A DNA stretch of 32,509 nucleotides from Lactobacillus sp. (GTDB lineage Bacteria > Bacillota > Bacilli > Lactobacillales > Lactobacillaceae). Below the pieces are notes generated by a model, which was not told where the DNA came from, did not search any database, and saw nothing but the letters and a program-made list of their open reading frames with translations. The DNA lies in the NCBI GenBank assembly GCA_022484695.1, contig JAKVKU010000022.1:1-32509 (forward strand). Reading direction: 5' to 3'. Below, piece after piece: positions 8,001 to 15,171 of the stretch; the first letter of the stretch is position 1, and every line of letters starts with the position of its first letter. The position numbers were made by a program, and so were the translations under genes.

Positions 8001-9404
8001 ATTCGGCTGCGTTCCTTAAAGGCGGCCGTCAACGAACGGGCTAAACGCCAAATTTTGCCGAAGAAATTGTATGACTTCCCAGAACCAATTCCGTTTACCA
8101 AAGAAATGCGCCAAAAACACACGATCTTGATCCCAATGCTATCCCCAATTCACCAAGATGGTTTGGTGGATACTGTGCTCAATGATTCTGGCTACCGGGT
8201 GGTGACTTTACCAGCCCGAGACCCCAATGCCGTGGATGAGGGCTTGAAGTTTGTGAATAACGATGCCTGCTACCCGGCCATTATTTCCATTGGGCAAATG
8301 ATCGAAGCGTTAAAGAGCGGCAAATATGACGTGAATAACACCAGTGTTTTAATGACCCAAACTGGGGGCGGCTGCCGGGCCACCAACTATATTCCGTTGA
8401 TCCGTAAAGCCTTACGAGACGCCGGCTTTGGTCAAGTACCCGTCATTTCTTTATCCATGGGTAACCAGGGGACCGAAAAGACTGGGGATGGCTTCAAGCT
8501 CAAACCGAAGATGCTCAAACGCTTGGCCATTGCTTTCTTATACGGGGATTTGTTCGAACGGGTGGTTTATCGCACCCGGCCTTATGAAATTCATAAGGGT
8601 GAGATCAACAAGCTCCACGAACAGTGGCTAGAAGTTGTCCAAGACAATGTGAAAAATGGCAATTTGCGGGAATTTGGCCGCAATGTGCAACAAATCGTCT
8701 CAGATTTCGACACCATCCCATTACAACACATTCAAAAGCCAAAAGTTGGGGTAGTTGGTGAAATTTTGGTGAAATATTCCCCAATCGCCAACAACAACAT
8801 TGTGGAATTATTGGAAAACGAAGGGGCCGAAGCGGTGGTACCGGATATCGCCGGCTTCATGAATTACTCCTTGTATAACCAAAAAATCAAACATGATCAA
8901 TTCGGGATGCCGCTGAAGTCTGAAATCATCGCCAATGCGGGTATCAAATTGATCACGCAACTGCAAAAACCGATGCAAAAGGCCCTGCAAGCTTCCAGCC
9001 GCTTCAACGGCATTGCCAAGATCGAAGACCTGGCCAAATCCGCCAGCAAGATTTTGAACTTGGGGAACCAAACCGGTGAAGGCTGGTTCTTAACTGGTGA
9101 AATGATCGAATTGTTGGATGACAACGTGGATAATATCATTTGTATGCAACCCTTTGGCTGCTTGCCTAACCACGTGGTGGGTAAAGGTGTGGTCAAAGAA
9201 TTGCGGCGGCAATATCCTAAAGCTAACATTGCCCCAATTGACTACGATCCCGGTGTCTCTGTAGTGAACCAATTGAACCGAATCCGTTTGATGTTAGCCA
9301 GTGCCAACAAGAACTTGGCTGCTGATAATGAACCTGACGACGTGCCCATTAGCACTCAAGGTCAGGATTTAAATCAATCGGTCACGGCTTATGTAAAACA
9401 TTAA
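5070..9404 (+). CDS. large double-activase protein of the 2-hydroxyacyl-CoA dehydratase activator family
   Basis: A 1444-residue protein. Module 1 (about residues 8-270) is a BadF/BcrA/HgdC ASKHA ATPase: nucleotide loop DVGSTT at 11-16, and cysteines C127 (GSCAGGTG) and C166 (SRCGVF), which match the [4Fe-4S] ligands of HgdC-type activators. Module 2 (about 320-600) repeats the fold: DAGSTTTK, C447 and C451 (ACSSGCGSF), C486 (SRCTVF). A four-Cys motif follows (C608, C611, C615, C634), then a DUF2229-like and HgdB-like C-terminal part with several further cysteines. Known activators drive ATP-dependent electron transfer to a partner; the substrate here is unknown. The ATG at 5070 is chosen for its GGAGGAGG ribosome site; a TTG at 4968 adds 34 residues unlike the family. 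No dehydratase, CoA-transferase or electron-transfer gene is adjacent. Confidence 0.85.
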   Translation: MTQKALRGGIDVGSTTVKLVIMDDNDRSLYETYQRHYSDVKTATKKILTEAQAKLGPDTPIRFTITGSGGMGLAEVLKVKFVQEVIACTRTVETLIPDTDVAIELGGEDAKITFFGSAMEQRMNGSCAGGTGAFIDQMASLLKTDANGVNELAKNYHHIYPIASRCGVFAKTDVQPLINDGVDKADIAVSIFQAVVNQTIAGLASGRKIKGKVAFLGGPLYFMSELRARFIATLKLAPEDVIFPENPQLFVAKGAALYADNQPITNLPQLLQNLDHDDHDALKLSDTLPALFESQADLDAFRARHAKAQVKSRDLKSYTGVAFLGIDAGSTTTKVALMSTDHKLLYTWYGKNDGDPLKKTMEILADLYAQLPDTVTIGKTCVTGYGEQLIKNALRADLGEVETVAHYKAAHFFQPDVDFILDIGGQDMKAMHVKDDALSTIQLNEACSSGCGSFIETFAESLKYDVKDFAKVALLAKQPADLGSRCTVFMNSKVKQVQKEGATVGDISAGLSYSVIKNALYKVIKVRRAEDLGQHIVCQGGTFYNEAVLRAFEQISGHEVIRPNIAGLMGAYGAAIIAQDNYQENNVTTLLNTAEMAKFTSEKEYMHCGLCENNCQLTVTVFNDGRRFVTGNRCERGQARGMQIKLQKTNSKINLVKEKYDLLFKYRPLRKKLATRGTIGMPRVLNMYENYPLWATFFKDLGIRAELSPRSTKDLYEQGIETIPSDTVCYPAKLTHGHVMALIHKGIHTIFYPGVVYEREENSKARNHFNCPIVQSYSDVIRNNVDEIRDGQVDYRNPYLNLADTKSTVRNLYESFKDFGVSEAEVKTAFEKGMAELAAFKQKIQNRGEEVLMRLHEKNERAIVLAGRPYHLDPEINHGISQIITQEGFHVLTEDSISHLGDVSGLRVVDQWVYHARLYAAAEVVAKEPNLELVQLNSFGCGLDAITTDQVGEILAQHNKLYTLLKIDEGSNMGAIRIRLRSLKAAVNERAKRQILPKKLYDFPEPIPFTKEMRQKHTILIPMLSPIHQDGLVDTVLNDSGYRVVTLPARDPNAVDEGLKFVNNDACYPAIISIGQMIEALKSGKYDVNNTSVLMTQTGGGCRATNYIPLIRKALRDAGFGQVPVISLSMGNQGTEKTGDGFKLKPKMLKRLAIAFLYGDLFERVVYRTRPYEIHKGEINKLHEQWLEVVQDNVKNGNLREFGRNVQQIVSDFDTIPLQHIQKPKVGVVGEILVKYSPIANNNIVELLENEGAEAVVPDIAGFMNYSLYNQKIKHDQFGMPLKSEIIANAGIKLITQLQKPMQKALQASSRFNGIAKIEDLAKSASKILNLGNQTGEGWFLTGEMIELLDDNVDNIICMQPFGCLPNHVVGKGVVKELRRQYPKANIAPIDYDPGVSVVNQLNRIRLMLASANKNLAADNEPDDVPISTQGQDLNQSVTAYVKH

Positions 9405-9422
9405 GGATTAAAAAAATACTGG

Positions 9423-9470
9423 AAGTGGTGTGGTATGATTCTCCGGAATTAGACTGCACCACTTTTTTAT
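9423..9470 (+). terminator. terminator of the activase gene
   Basis: AAGTGGTG (9423-9430) pairs with CACCACTT (9457-9464) and is followed by TTTTT. The loop is long (26 bases). It lies 19 bases after the stop codon. Confidence 0.8.
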
Positions 9471-9562
9471 GTAGTTAGCACACTGCCGTGATATGATGGA
9501 TTAGAAAATTGTTCAAATTCAGGCGGGGTTGGTTAAGATCCCGCCGAAGGGGTGCAACAAAA

Positions 9563-10309
9563 TTGGAAAAAATTACAAATTTACGCTCATTGGGCGGTTA
9601 TGAAAATGACCAGGGCCAAACCGTCAAAACCGGTTTGCTGTACCGTTCCGGCCAATTGTTTGAATTGACTCCGGCTCAACAGCAGTATTTAGCTGGCGAT
9701 TTAGGCATCAAGCGCATCGTGGATATGCGCAGTGCCGATGAGCGAACTGCTTATCCCGACACCCTGTGGCCCGGGGTGACTTATCTGGTGCAGGATATTT
9801 TAAAAGATGCCACCACCAATAATGCCAGTTTGGGCCGAATGATCACCGAAAAGGGCAATGTCCACGCGAATATGCTGGCCACGTATACACAATTGGCCTT
9901 AAGTGCGTCTGCACAAAGCGGCTACCGGCAATTTATCCAAGATTTATTGGCTGAACCACAACCTACGATTTTCCACTGTTTTGCCGGCAAAGACCGTACC
10001 GGCGTGGCGGCGGCCTTGATTTTGAAACTATTGGGGGTCAGCGACCAGGCTATTTTAGCCGACTATCTGCAAACCAACGCTGCTCGAAAAACCGCCAACG
10101 CCACCATCCTGGCGGACTTGAAGCAACAGGGCTTTGCTGACCAGCAGCTAAAAGCCATCGGTGAGGCCTTAATGGTGGATGGGGATTATTTAACCCATTA
10201 TTTCCAAGTGATCACGACCAAATTTGGCACCTTTGCCAATTATGTTCAACAGGGCTTAAAATTGTCCGAAGCGGAAGTGGCCCGTTTCCGTCAATTATAT
10301 TTAGATTAA
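9563..10309 (+). CDS. Tyr/Ser phosphatase-like protein (Tyr_phosphatase3 type)
   Basis: A 248-residue soluble protein with the cysteine-phosphatase signature HCFAGKDRTG: nucleophile C139 and R145 form the CX5R loop. A general-acid region and the N-terminal NLRSLGGY motif typical of bacterial tyrosine phosphatases of the PF13350 group are also present. Relatives dephosphorylate phosphotyrosine, and some phosphoinositides; the substrate here is unknown. The start is taken as TTG at 9563, with AAGGGG 10 bases upstream. An alternative in-frame TTG at 9509 adds 18 Arg-rich residues and has no good ribosome site. It is a single gene between two terminators. Confidence 0.86.
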   Translation: MEKITNLRSLGGYENDQGQTVKTGLLYRSGQLFELTPAQQQYLAGDLGIKRIVDMRSADERTAYPDTLWPGVTYLVQDILKDATTNNASLGRMITEKGNVHANMLATYTQLALSASAQSGYRQFIQDLLAEPQPTIFHCFAGKDRTGVAAALILKLLGVSDQAILADYLQTNAARKTANATILADLKQQGFADQQLKAIGEALMVDGDYLTHYFQVITTKFGTFANYVQQGLKLSEAEVARFRQLYLD

Positions 10310-10328
10310 CGCCGTTTAAATTTCAAAC

Positions 10329-10369
10329 CACTAAAAAAACAAGGCGATCATGGCCTTGTTTTTTTAGTG
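10329..10369. terminator. bidirectional terminator shared by the phosphatase and HTH regulator genes
   Basis: CACTAAAAAAACAAGGC pairs with GCCTTGTTTTTTTAGTG, a near-perfect 17-bp stem with A/T runs on both sides, so it can work in both directions. The last codons of the minus-strand regulator gene (stop TGA at 10350-10348) lie inside the stem. Confidence 0.88.
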
Positions 10370-11223
10370 TCCAGGGAATCCCAGAGCGTTTGGATTTGTT
10401 TGAGCAATTGGTCATTTTCATTGAATTCTGCAAACACCCGGGCGCTGGTCAGCAATTTTTTAACATCAGCTGGGGCGCCGGCGGCCTTATAGGTATTTTC
10501 AGCTTTTAAGGCCAATACCCGGGCCACGTAATAGGTCACATGGTATTTCGCACTGAGCTTGTAGGCATAATCCAACAGGGCATTGCTGACTTTCAGCTCG
10601 TTGATCTTGGCATAAAATTGGGCACAGAAAAATAACATGTTTAAAATTCGACCCACGGATTGGGCGTCGGTGGCCTGGGTGTGATAAATTTGCTTGAAAA
10701 CTTTGTTGAAGTAAAACTCCGCTTGGTCATTTTTACCTTGGCGGCTGTAGACTAAGCCGCTGCCGGTGTAGGCCAATAACGAAAAAATCGTTTGGCCCTT
10801 GGGATCTAAGTCCGTCAAAATTTGGTTGAAATAAAATAAAGCCGTCAACGGTTCGGTGCCCCCTAAGACCTGGACGTAGCCCAACAGGTAGTAATAGGTC
10901 ATTTCTGTCAGGGTATCCGGCAGGTCCTTGGTGTTGATCTTGGCCAATTGGGCTTTGGCTTGGGCATATTCTAAGGTGATGAGCTCAAATTCGGCTTTTT
11001 CCAATGCGGCTTTGACCAAAGACGTATTCGGGTCCGTCAATAATAGGTCGTTTAAAGTCAGGTCCAAGCGTTCGCAAAGTTGGGTCATGATTTTTAAAGA
11101 TGGAATACGGCCATTGCGCTCCAACTTGCTCAAGGTGGCCTGGGTACAAATACCCGCGGCCAATTCCTGCTGGGATAGCCCCAGGGCCTTGCGGCGGGCA
11201 ATGAATTTCTCAAGATTGATCAT
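10348..11223 (-). CDS. XRE-type HTH regulator with TPR-like C-terminus (RRNPP/Rgg-like)
   Basis: A 291-residue protein. Residues 5-60 form a Cro/C1-type helix-turn-helix (LGLSQQELAAGICTQATLSKLE is the core). The rest is helical with repeated Tyr/Ala/Leu patterns (for example YYLLGYVQVLGGTEPLTALFYF, YTGSGLVYSRQGKNDQAEFYF) typical of TPR-like sensor domains in peptide-responsive RRNPP regulators such as Rgg and PlcR. No short peptide gene was found next to it. AGAGG lies 9 bases before the ATG. It is divergent from the nitric oxide reductase gene across a 300-base spacer and may control it; this is inference. Its 3' end is embedded in the shared terminator. Confidence 0.78.
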   Translation of the reverse strand: MINLEKFIARRKALGLSQQELAAGICTQATLSKLERNGRIPSLKIMTQLCERLDLTLNDLLLTDPNTSLVKAALEKAEFELITLEYAQAKAQLAKINTKDLPDTLTEMTYYYLLGYVQVLGGTEPLTALFYFNQILTDLDPKGQTIFSLLAYTGSGLVYSRQGKNDQAEFYFNKVFKQIYHTQATDAQSVGRILNMLFFCAQFYAKINELKVSNALLDYAYKLSAKYHVTYYVARVLALKAENTYKAAGAPADVKKLLTSARVFAEFNENDQLLKQIQTLWDSLDTKKTRP

Positions 11224-11252
11224 GTCGTTTAACCTCTATTTCGTATAGGTGT

Positions 11253-11258
11253 ATCATA
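11253..11258 (-). promoter_or_regulatory. candidate -10 box of the HTH regulator
   Basis: On the minus strand TGGTATGAT reads as an extended -10 (TGnTATGAT), about 30 bases before the start codon. The -35 is poor (TTTCAT, 16 bases upstream). Confidence 0.4.
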
Positions 11259-11423
11259 CCATGATTTGCCAAAAATGAAATTAAGTTATGGTTTAATTAT
11301 GCCAAAAATATATAAAAAAGTAAATCTGATGAGAATTACAGGCCAATATGAAAATTATTTAATGGGTATCTAGCCTTGCAGCCGCCGCTGTCAAACGCAT
11401 AATGGCGTTATTTAACCCCTTTC

Positions 11424-11456
11424 TTGACATTCCTCTATATATTTTTGGAATATTCC
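11424..11456 (+). promoter_or_regulatory. nitric oxide reductase promoter with GGAATATTCC palindrome
   Basis: TTGACA (11424-11429) is a perfect -35. The best -10, GAATAT (11448-11453, spacing 18), lies in the perfect 10-bp palindrome GGAATATTCC (11447-11456). An operator over the -10 box would suit repression, perhaps by a redox or NO sensor; the factor is unknown. The rest of the 300-base spacer (11224-11523) holds two small hairpins, CAGC/GCTG near 11380 and AACGC/GCGTT at 11394-11409, and nothing else I can name. Confidence 0.5.
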
Positions 11457-11472
11457 GTGTTAATATTTTTAT

Positions 11473-11496
11473 GGCAGCGATTTCGTTTTTGCTGCC
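11473..11496 (+). promoter_or_regulatory. leader hairpin before the nitric oxide reductase gene
   Basis: GGCAGC (11473-11478) and GCTGCC (11491-11496) enclose a 12-base T-rich loop. The hairpin ends 11 bases upstream of the ribosome site AGGGAGGG, so it may affect mRNA stability or access of ribosomes. Function unproven. Confidence 0.45.
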
Positions 11497-11523
11497 TATG
11501 AACCAACAGGGAGGGATTCACTA

Positions 11524-13851
11524 ATGCGTACGACCAAGCCTTATGCTAGGCTCACGAAGATACTCATTACGGTATTAATTGTTGTTTTTTCTATTTTAAT
11601 TGCCGGTGGCTTCTTGATATTCAAAAATGAAGCCCCCAGGCCTGCAAAAATCGTCAATACTAACGGTAACACGTTAGTCTCACATAAAACGTTACTCAGT
11701 GGTCAAGCCGTTTATGAACGCTATGGTTTGACGGATTATGGCACTTACTTAGGCAATGGCTCTTATTTAGGGCCGGATTACACCGCCCAGGCGCTGCATG
11801 TTTATTTAAAGGGGATGCACCGCTATTATGCCCAAACCAAGTATCACAAAGCTTGGGGGGACCTGTCTGATCTGCAACAAGAGGGGATCAAAGGGGTGGT
11901 TAAAAAAGAGATCAAGGTCAATCGCTATTCTCAAAAAGCCGACACCTTGACCTTAAGCCCGGCCCAGGCCGCTGGCTTCACTTACTTACAACGCTATTAT
12001 CGCCGGGAATTCATCAATAATCCTAGACAAGCGGGTTTGCCGGAGAATATGATCAAGAACAATACCGGGGCCTACATGGTCCGGGGCAATAAAGTGGATC
12101 AACTATCCAGCTTCTTCTTTTGGGGGGCTTGGATGGCTTCCACCAATCGGCCCGGCCAAAACTTTTCTTACACCAACAACTGGCCCTATGATTTAGACGC
12201 CGGCAACACCATGCCCGCAGAAGCCATGATTTGGACGGCCATTTCCGTGGCCATCTTAGTGGCCGGGGTGGGGGTCATCATCTGGGTCCAACGGCGTTAT
12301 AACTTTGATATGGAATTCGCCTACGGTAAAAATAAACCGCCGCGGATCGACCCGGATCTGCCGATTTCTGACAGTCAACGCAAGACGGGGAAATTCTTCT
12401 TACTGGTAATGGTCTTGTTCCTGGTGCAAATTTTACTAGGGGAGTTAATGGCCCACTACTATGTGGAAAACAGTTTCTTCGGGATTCCGCTGCAAAATAT
12501 TTGGCCCTTTAACTTAGCCAAAACTTGGCATTTACAATTGGTTATTTTCTGGGTAGCCACAGCTTGGCTCGCTACGGGGATTTACGTGGTACCCCGGATT
12601 CGCGGGCATGAACCTAAACACCAAGGGGCTTTGGTGAATACCTTATTCTACGGCTTACTGGTGGTGGTTGCTGGCAGTATGCTAGGCGAATGGGGCGACA
12701 TCTTAGGCTTTGTTAAAAAAGGCTGGTGGCTCATTGGTCACTTCGGCTGGGAATACTTAGAAATGGGTAAAGCCTGGCAATGGCTGTTCATTGTGGCCAT
12801 GTTGTTATGGATCGTGATCTTGATGCGGGGCTTTATCCCAGCGATTCGCCGCAAGGGCGAGGCTGGTACCAGTACCGACCGCACCCGCTTGACCACCTTG
12901 TTATTCCTAGGGGCCATTGCCATTCCGGCCTTTTATCTGGCTTCCTTGTTCATTTTGCCAAACTCCCACGTGACCTTTGCGGATTACTGGCGCTGGTGGA
13001 TCGTCCATCTTTGGGTGGAAGGCATCTTTGAATCCTTTGCCGTGATCCTCATCGGTTGGTTAATGGTGGATATGAAACTCACCACCAGCAAATCGACGAT
13101 TCGGGCCTTGTATTTCCAATTGACCTTACTACTAGGTGCCGGGGTCGTGGGCATGGGCCATCATTATTGGTGGCAAGGTGACCACAATATCTGGTTGTCC
13201 CTAGGGGCTTGTTTCTCCGCTTTAGAAGTCATCCCCTTATGCTTATTGATTTGGGAAGCTTGGACCCACTATAAAGTTTATAAAGAAAGTCAACTGGAAT
13301 TTCCGTACAAGGGGACTTTCATGTTCTTAGCAGCCACCGGGATTTGGAATGCCATCGGGGCTGGGGCCCTGGGCTTTTTGATCAACGCACCGGCCATCAA
13401 TTACTTTGAACATGGCACCCAATGGACGTCAGCCCATGCCCATGGTTCCATGGCGGGGGTTTATGGCATGTTCTCCATTGCCATTATGTTATATACCCTG
13501 CGGAATATTTCTAAAAAAGAAATTTGGACCGCCAAAATGGAAAAATGGCTCAAACGGGCTTGTTGGTTGTTAAACATTGGCTTAGCGGGGATGACCTTTA
13601 TCACCCTAATGCCCGTGGGGACTTTGCAATTGAAAGATGCTTTGACCAATGGTTATTGGCATGCCCGGCTCTTGAGCTTCTACCATGGTTCCACCGTATC
13701 CACCTTGTTATGGTTAAGGATCATCCCCGATTTGATCTTTACCGCTGGGGTGGTGGTCTTACTGGTAGTTGTCTACAAGATCGTGCGCAATTTGAAACCG
13801 GCCCAAAATAAAGCCATGGCCGACTCCCATCAAGAATGGGACCAAAACTAG
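11524..13851 (+). CDS. norB: quinol-dependent nitric oxide reductase (qNOR)
   Basis: A 775-residue membrane protein of the heme-copper oxidase superfamily, the usual length for single-subunit qNOR. An N-terminal transmembrane anchor (about 10-32) is followed by an extracytoplasmic domain (about 40-230) lacking a CXXCH heme-c motif, which marks the quinol type, and then by about 12 membrane helices. Metal-site residues are visible: H336 in WHLQLVIFW (heme b ligand region), H495 with E499 in HLWVEG, H546-H547 in HHYWW, and H638/H640 in HAHGSMAGVYG. The reaction is reduction of two NO to N2O using menaquinol or ubiquinol, so it gives NO detoxification here rather than denitrification. It needs heme, which lactobacilli usually take up. 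AGGGAGGGA is 8 bases upstream. Monocistronic. Confidence 0.93.
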   Translation: MRTTKPYARLTKILITVLIVVFSILIAGGFLIFKNEAPRPAKIVNTNGNTLVSHKTLLSGQAVYERYGLTDYGTYLGNGSYLGPDYTAQALHVYLKGMHRYYAQTKYHKAWGDLSDLQQEGIKGVVKKEIKVNRYSQKADTLTLSPAQAAGFTYLQRYYRREFINNPRQAGLPENMIKNNTGAYMVRGNKVDQLSSFFFWGAWMASTNRPGQNFSYTNNWPYDLDAGNTMPAEAMIWTAISVAILVAGVGVIIWVQRRYNFDMEFAYGKNKPPRIDPDLPISDSQRKTGKFFLLVMVLFLVQILLGELMAHYYVENSFFGIPLQNIWPFNLAKTWHLQLVIFWVATAWLATGIYVVPRIRGHEPKHQGALVNTLFYGLLVVVAGSMLGEWGDILGFVKKGWWLIGHFGWEYLEMGKAWQWLFIVAMLLWIVILMRGFIPAIRRKGEAGTSTDRTRLTTLLFLGAIAIPAFYLASLFILPNSHVTFADYWRWWIVHLWVEGIFESFAVILIGWLMVDMKLTTSKSTIRALYFQLTLLLGAGVVGMGHHYWWQGDHNIWLSLGACFSALEVIPLCLLIWEAWTHYKVYKESQLEFPYKGTFMFLAATGIWNAIGAGALGFLINAPAINYFEHGTQWTSAHAHGSMAGVYGMFSIAIMLYTLRNISKKEIWTAKMEKWLKRACWLLNIGLAGMTFITLMPVGTLQLKDALTNGYWHARLLSFYHGSTVSTLLWLRIIPDLIFTAGVVVLLVVVYKIVRNLKPAQNKAMADSHQEWDQN

Positions 13852-13875
13852 AGAATTGTATCGGTAAATTTCAGC

Positions 13876-13908
13876 AAAACAAGGTCCTTTGGGGCCTTGT
13901 TTTTTTGG
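13876..13908 (+). terminator. norB terminator
   Basis: AACAAGGTCC-TTTG-GGGCCTTGTT, a 10-bp stem with one G-T pair, followed by TTTTTT. About 26 bases after the stop codon. Confidence 0.9.
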
Positions 13909-13928
13909 AAATTGGTCTTATTTTCCCA

Positions 13929-13970
13929 GGTATACCAACCATTGCATTATCGGTCTATACCGGTTATACT
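13929..13970 (+). promoter_or_regulatory. nagA promoter with dre-like NagR operator
   Basis: TTGCAT (13943-13948) and TATACT (13965-13970) are 16 bases apart. Between them CGGTCTATACCG contains GGTCTATACC (13952-13961), which fits the core GGTnTAnACC of the dre site bound by NagR/YvoA-type GntR regulators. A second partial palindrome, GGTATACC, is at 13929-13936. This is strong support for control by the regulator encoded just downstream of nagA. Confidence 0.75.
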
Positions 13971-14008
13971 GAACTAAGATAATTCAATCATAAGAGGAGT
14001 GCTGAAGC

Positions 14009-15154
14009 ATGAAGGCGAAAGTTTTAAAGCATGTTGTGATTTATACAGGTGAAAGTAAGATTTCAGACGGATATGTGCGCTTCACGGATAAAATATTAGA
14101 TGTCGGCCCGGTAGCTGAATACCAAGCCCAAGCCGGCGACGACGTGGAAATTTTGCGGGATCGCGTATTAGTGCCTGGCTTCATTGATGTCCATGCCCAT
14201 GGGGGGTATGGCTTTGATGCCATGGACGGCGATCCGGACCAAATCAATACCATGGCCCATAAAATGATGGCTAACGAAGGGGTCACCACCCTGTTTGCCA
14301 CCACCATGACCCAATCCAATGCCAACATCGATCATGCCATGGAAGGGGTCAAGGCGGCTGCCGCTAAGAATCCGGTCATTCAAGGCGTGCATTTGGAAGG
14401 TCCCTTCATCTCCGCAACTTATAAAGGTGCTCAACCGGAACAATATATCAAAGATCCCGATACTGATTTATTAGCCCACTGGAATGAATTATCCGGTGGC
14501 ATGGTGAAATTGATTACTTATGCCCCCGAAGATCCTGGCTCCCAGGCCTTTGAAGACTACTGCTTAAGCCATGGCATCGTGCCTTCCGTGGGCCATAGTA
14601 ACGCCACCCGGGCCCAAATGCTCCATAGTAAGGCCACCCATGTGACCCACTTATATAACGCCCAACGGGAATTCAAACATCGGGAACCTGGGGTCACTGG
14701 CCACGCCATGTTAGAAGATAATATGTATTGTGAATTGATTTGTGATGGTTTTCATATCGTCCCAGATATGATTAAATTAGCTTATGAGCAAAAAGGTAGT
14801 CACAGAATTGATTTAGTCACCGATTCCATGCGGTCTAAGGGGATGCCTGAAGGTGAAAGCGAACTGGGAGGCCAAAAAGTCTTTGTGAAAGATAAACAAG
14901 CCCGACTAGCCGATGGTACCTTGGCGGGTTCCGTGTTACAATATCCTGATGCTTTTGTTAATGTCATGCGCTTCACCGGCTGCAGTGTCGCTGACGCGGT
15001 GCAAATGGCCAGTGTCAATCAAGCTAATGAGTTTGGCTTGGAACACAAGGGCTATATCTTACCTGGCAAAGATGCCGATATGAATTTGTTTGACGGTGCC
15101 TTCAATTTGAAGACAACCTATAGCTTTGGGGAAGAAAATCACCCCGAAGCCTAA
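14009..15154 (+). CDS. nagA: N-acetylglucosamine-6-phosphate deacetylase
   Basis: A 381-residue amidohydrolase of normal family length. It converts N-acetylglucosamine-6-phosphate to glucosamine-6-phosphate and acetate, feeding amino-sugar catabolism and cell-wall recycling. Motifs in order: HAHGGYGFDAMDG (metal-site HxH region), HLEGPF with the conserved Glu, VGHSNA and THLYNAQ (metal and substrate His), a DGFH region and LVTDSM with the catalytic Asp. An AGAGGAG ribosome site precedes the ATG. It forms an operon with the GntR regulator 17 bases downstream, behind a promoter with a dre-like operator. nagB is not in the window. Confidence 0.95.
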   Translation: MKAKVLKHVVIYTGESKISDGYVRFTDKILDVGPVAEYQAQAGDDVEILRDRVLVPGFIDVHAHGGYGFDAMDGDPDQINTMAHKMMANEGVTTLFATTMTQSNANIDHAMEGVKAAAAKNPVIQGVHLEGPFISATYKGAQPEQYIKDPDTDLLAHWNELSGGMVKLITYAPEDPGSQAFEDYCLSHGIVPSVGHSNATRAQMLHSKATHVTHLYNAQREFKHREPGVTGHAMLEDNMYCELICDGFHIVPDMIKLAYEQKGSHRIDLVTDSMRSKGMPEGESELGGQKVFVKDKQARLADGTLAGSVLQYPDAFVNVMRFTGCSVADAVQMASVNQANEFGLEHKGYILPGKDADMNLFDGAFNLKTTYSFGEENHPEA

Positions 15155-15171
15155 AGAGGAGAGAAATTGTC

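Noticed and set aside
8897-9229. 110-residue minus-strand frame inside the activase gene
   Set aside because: It lies wholly antisense to a conserved coding region with no recognisable domain.
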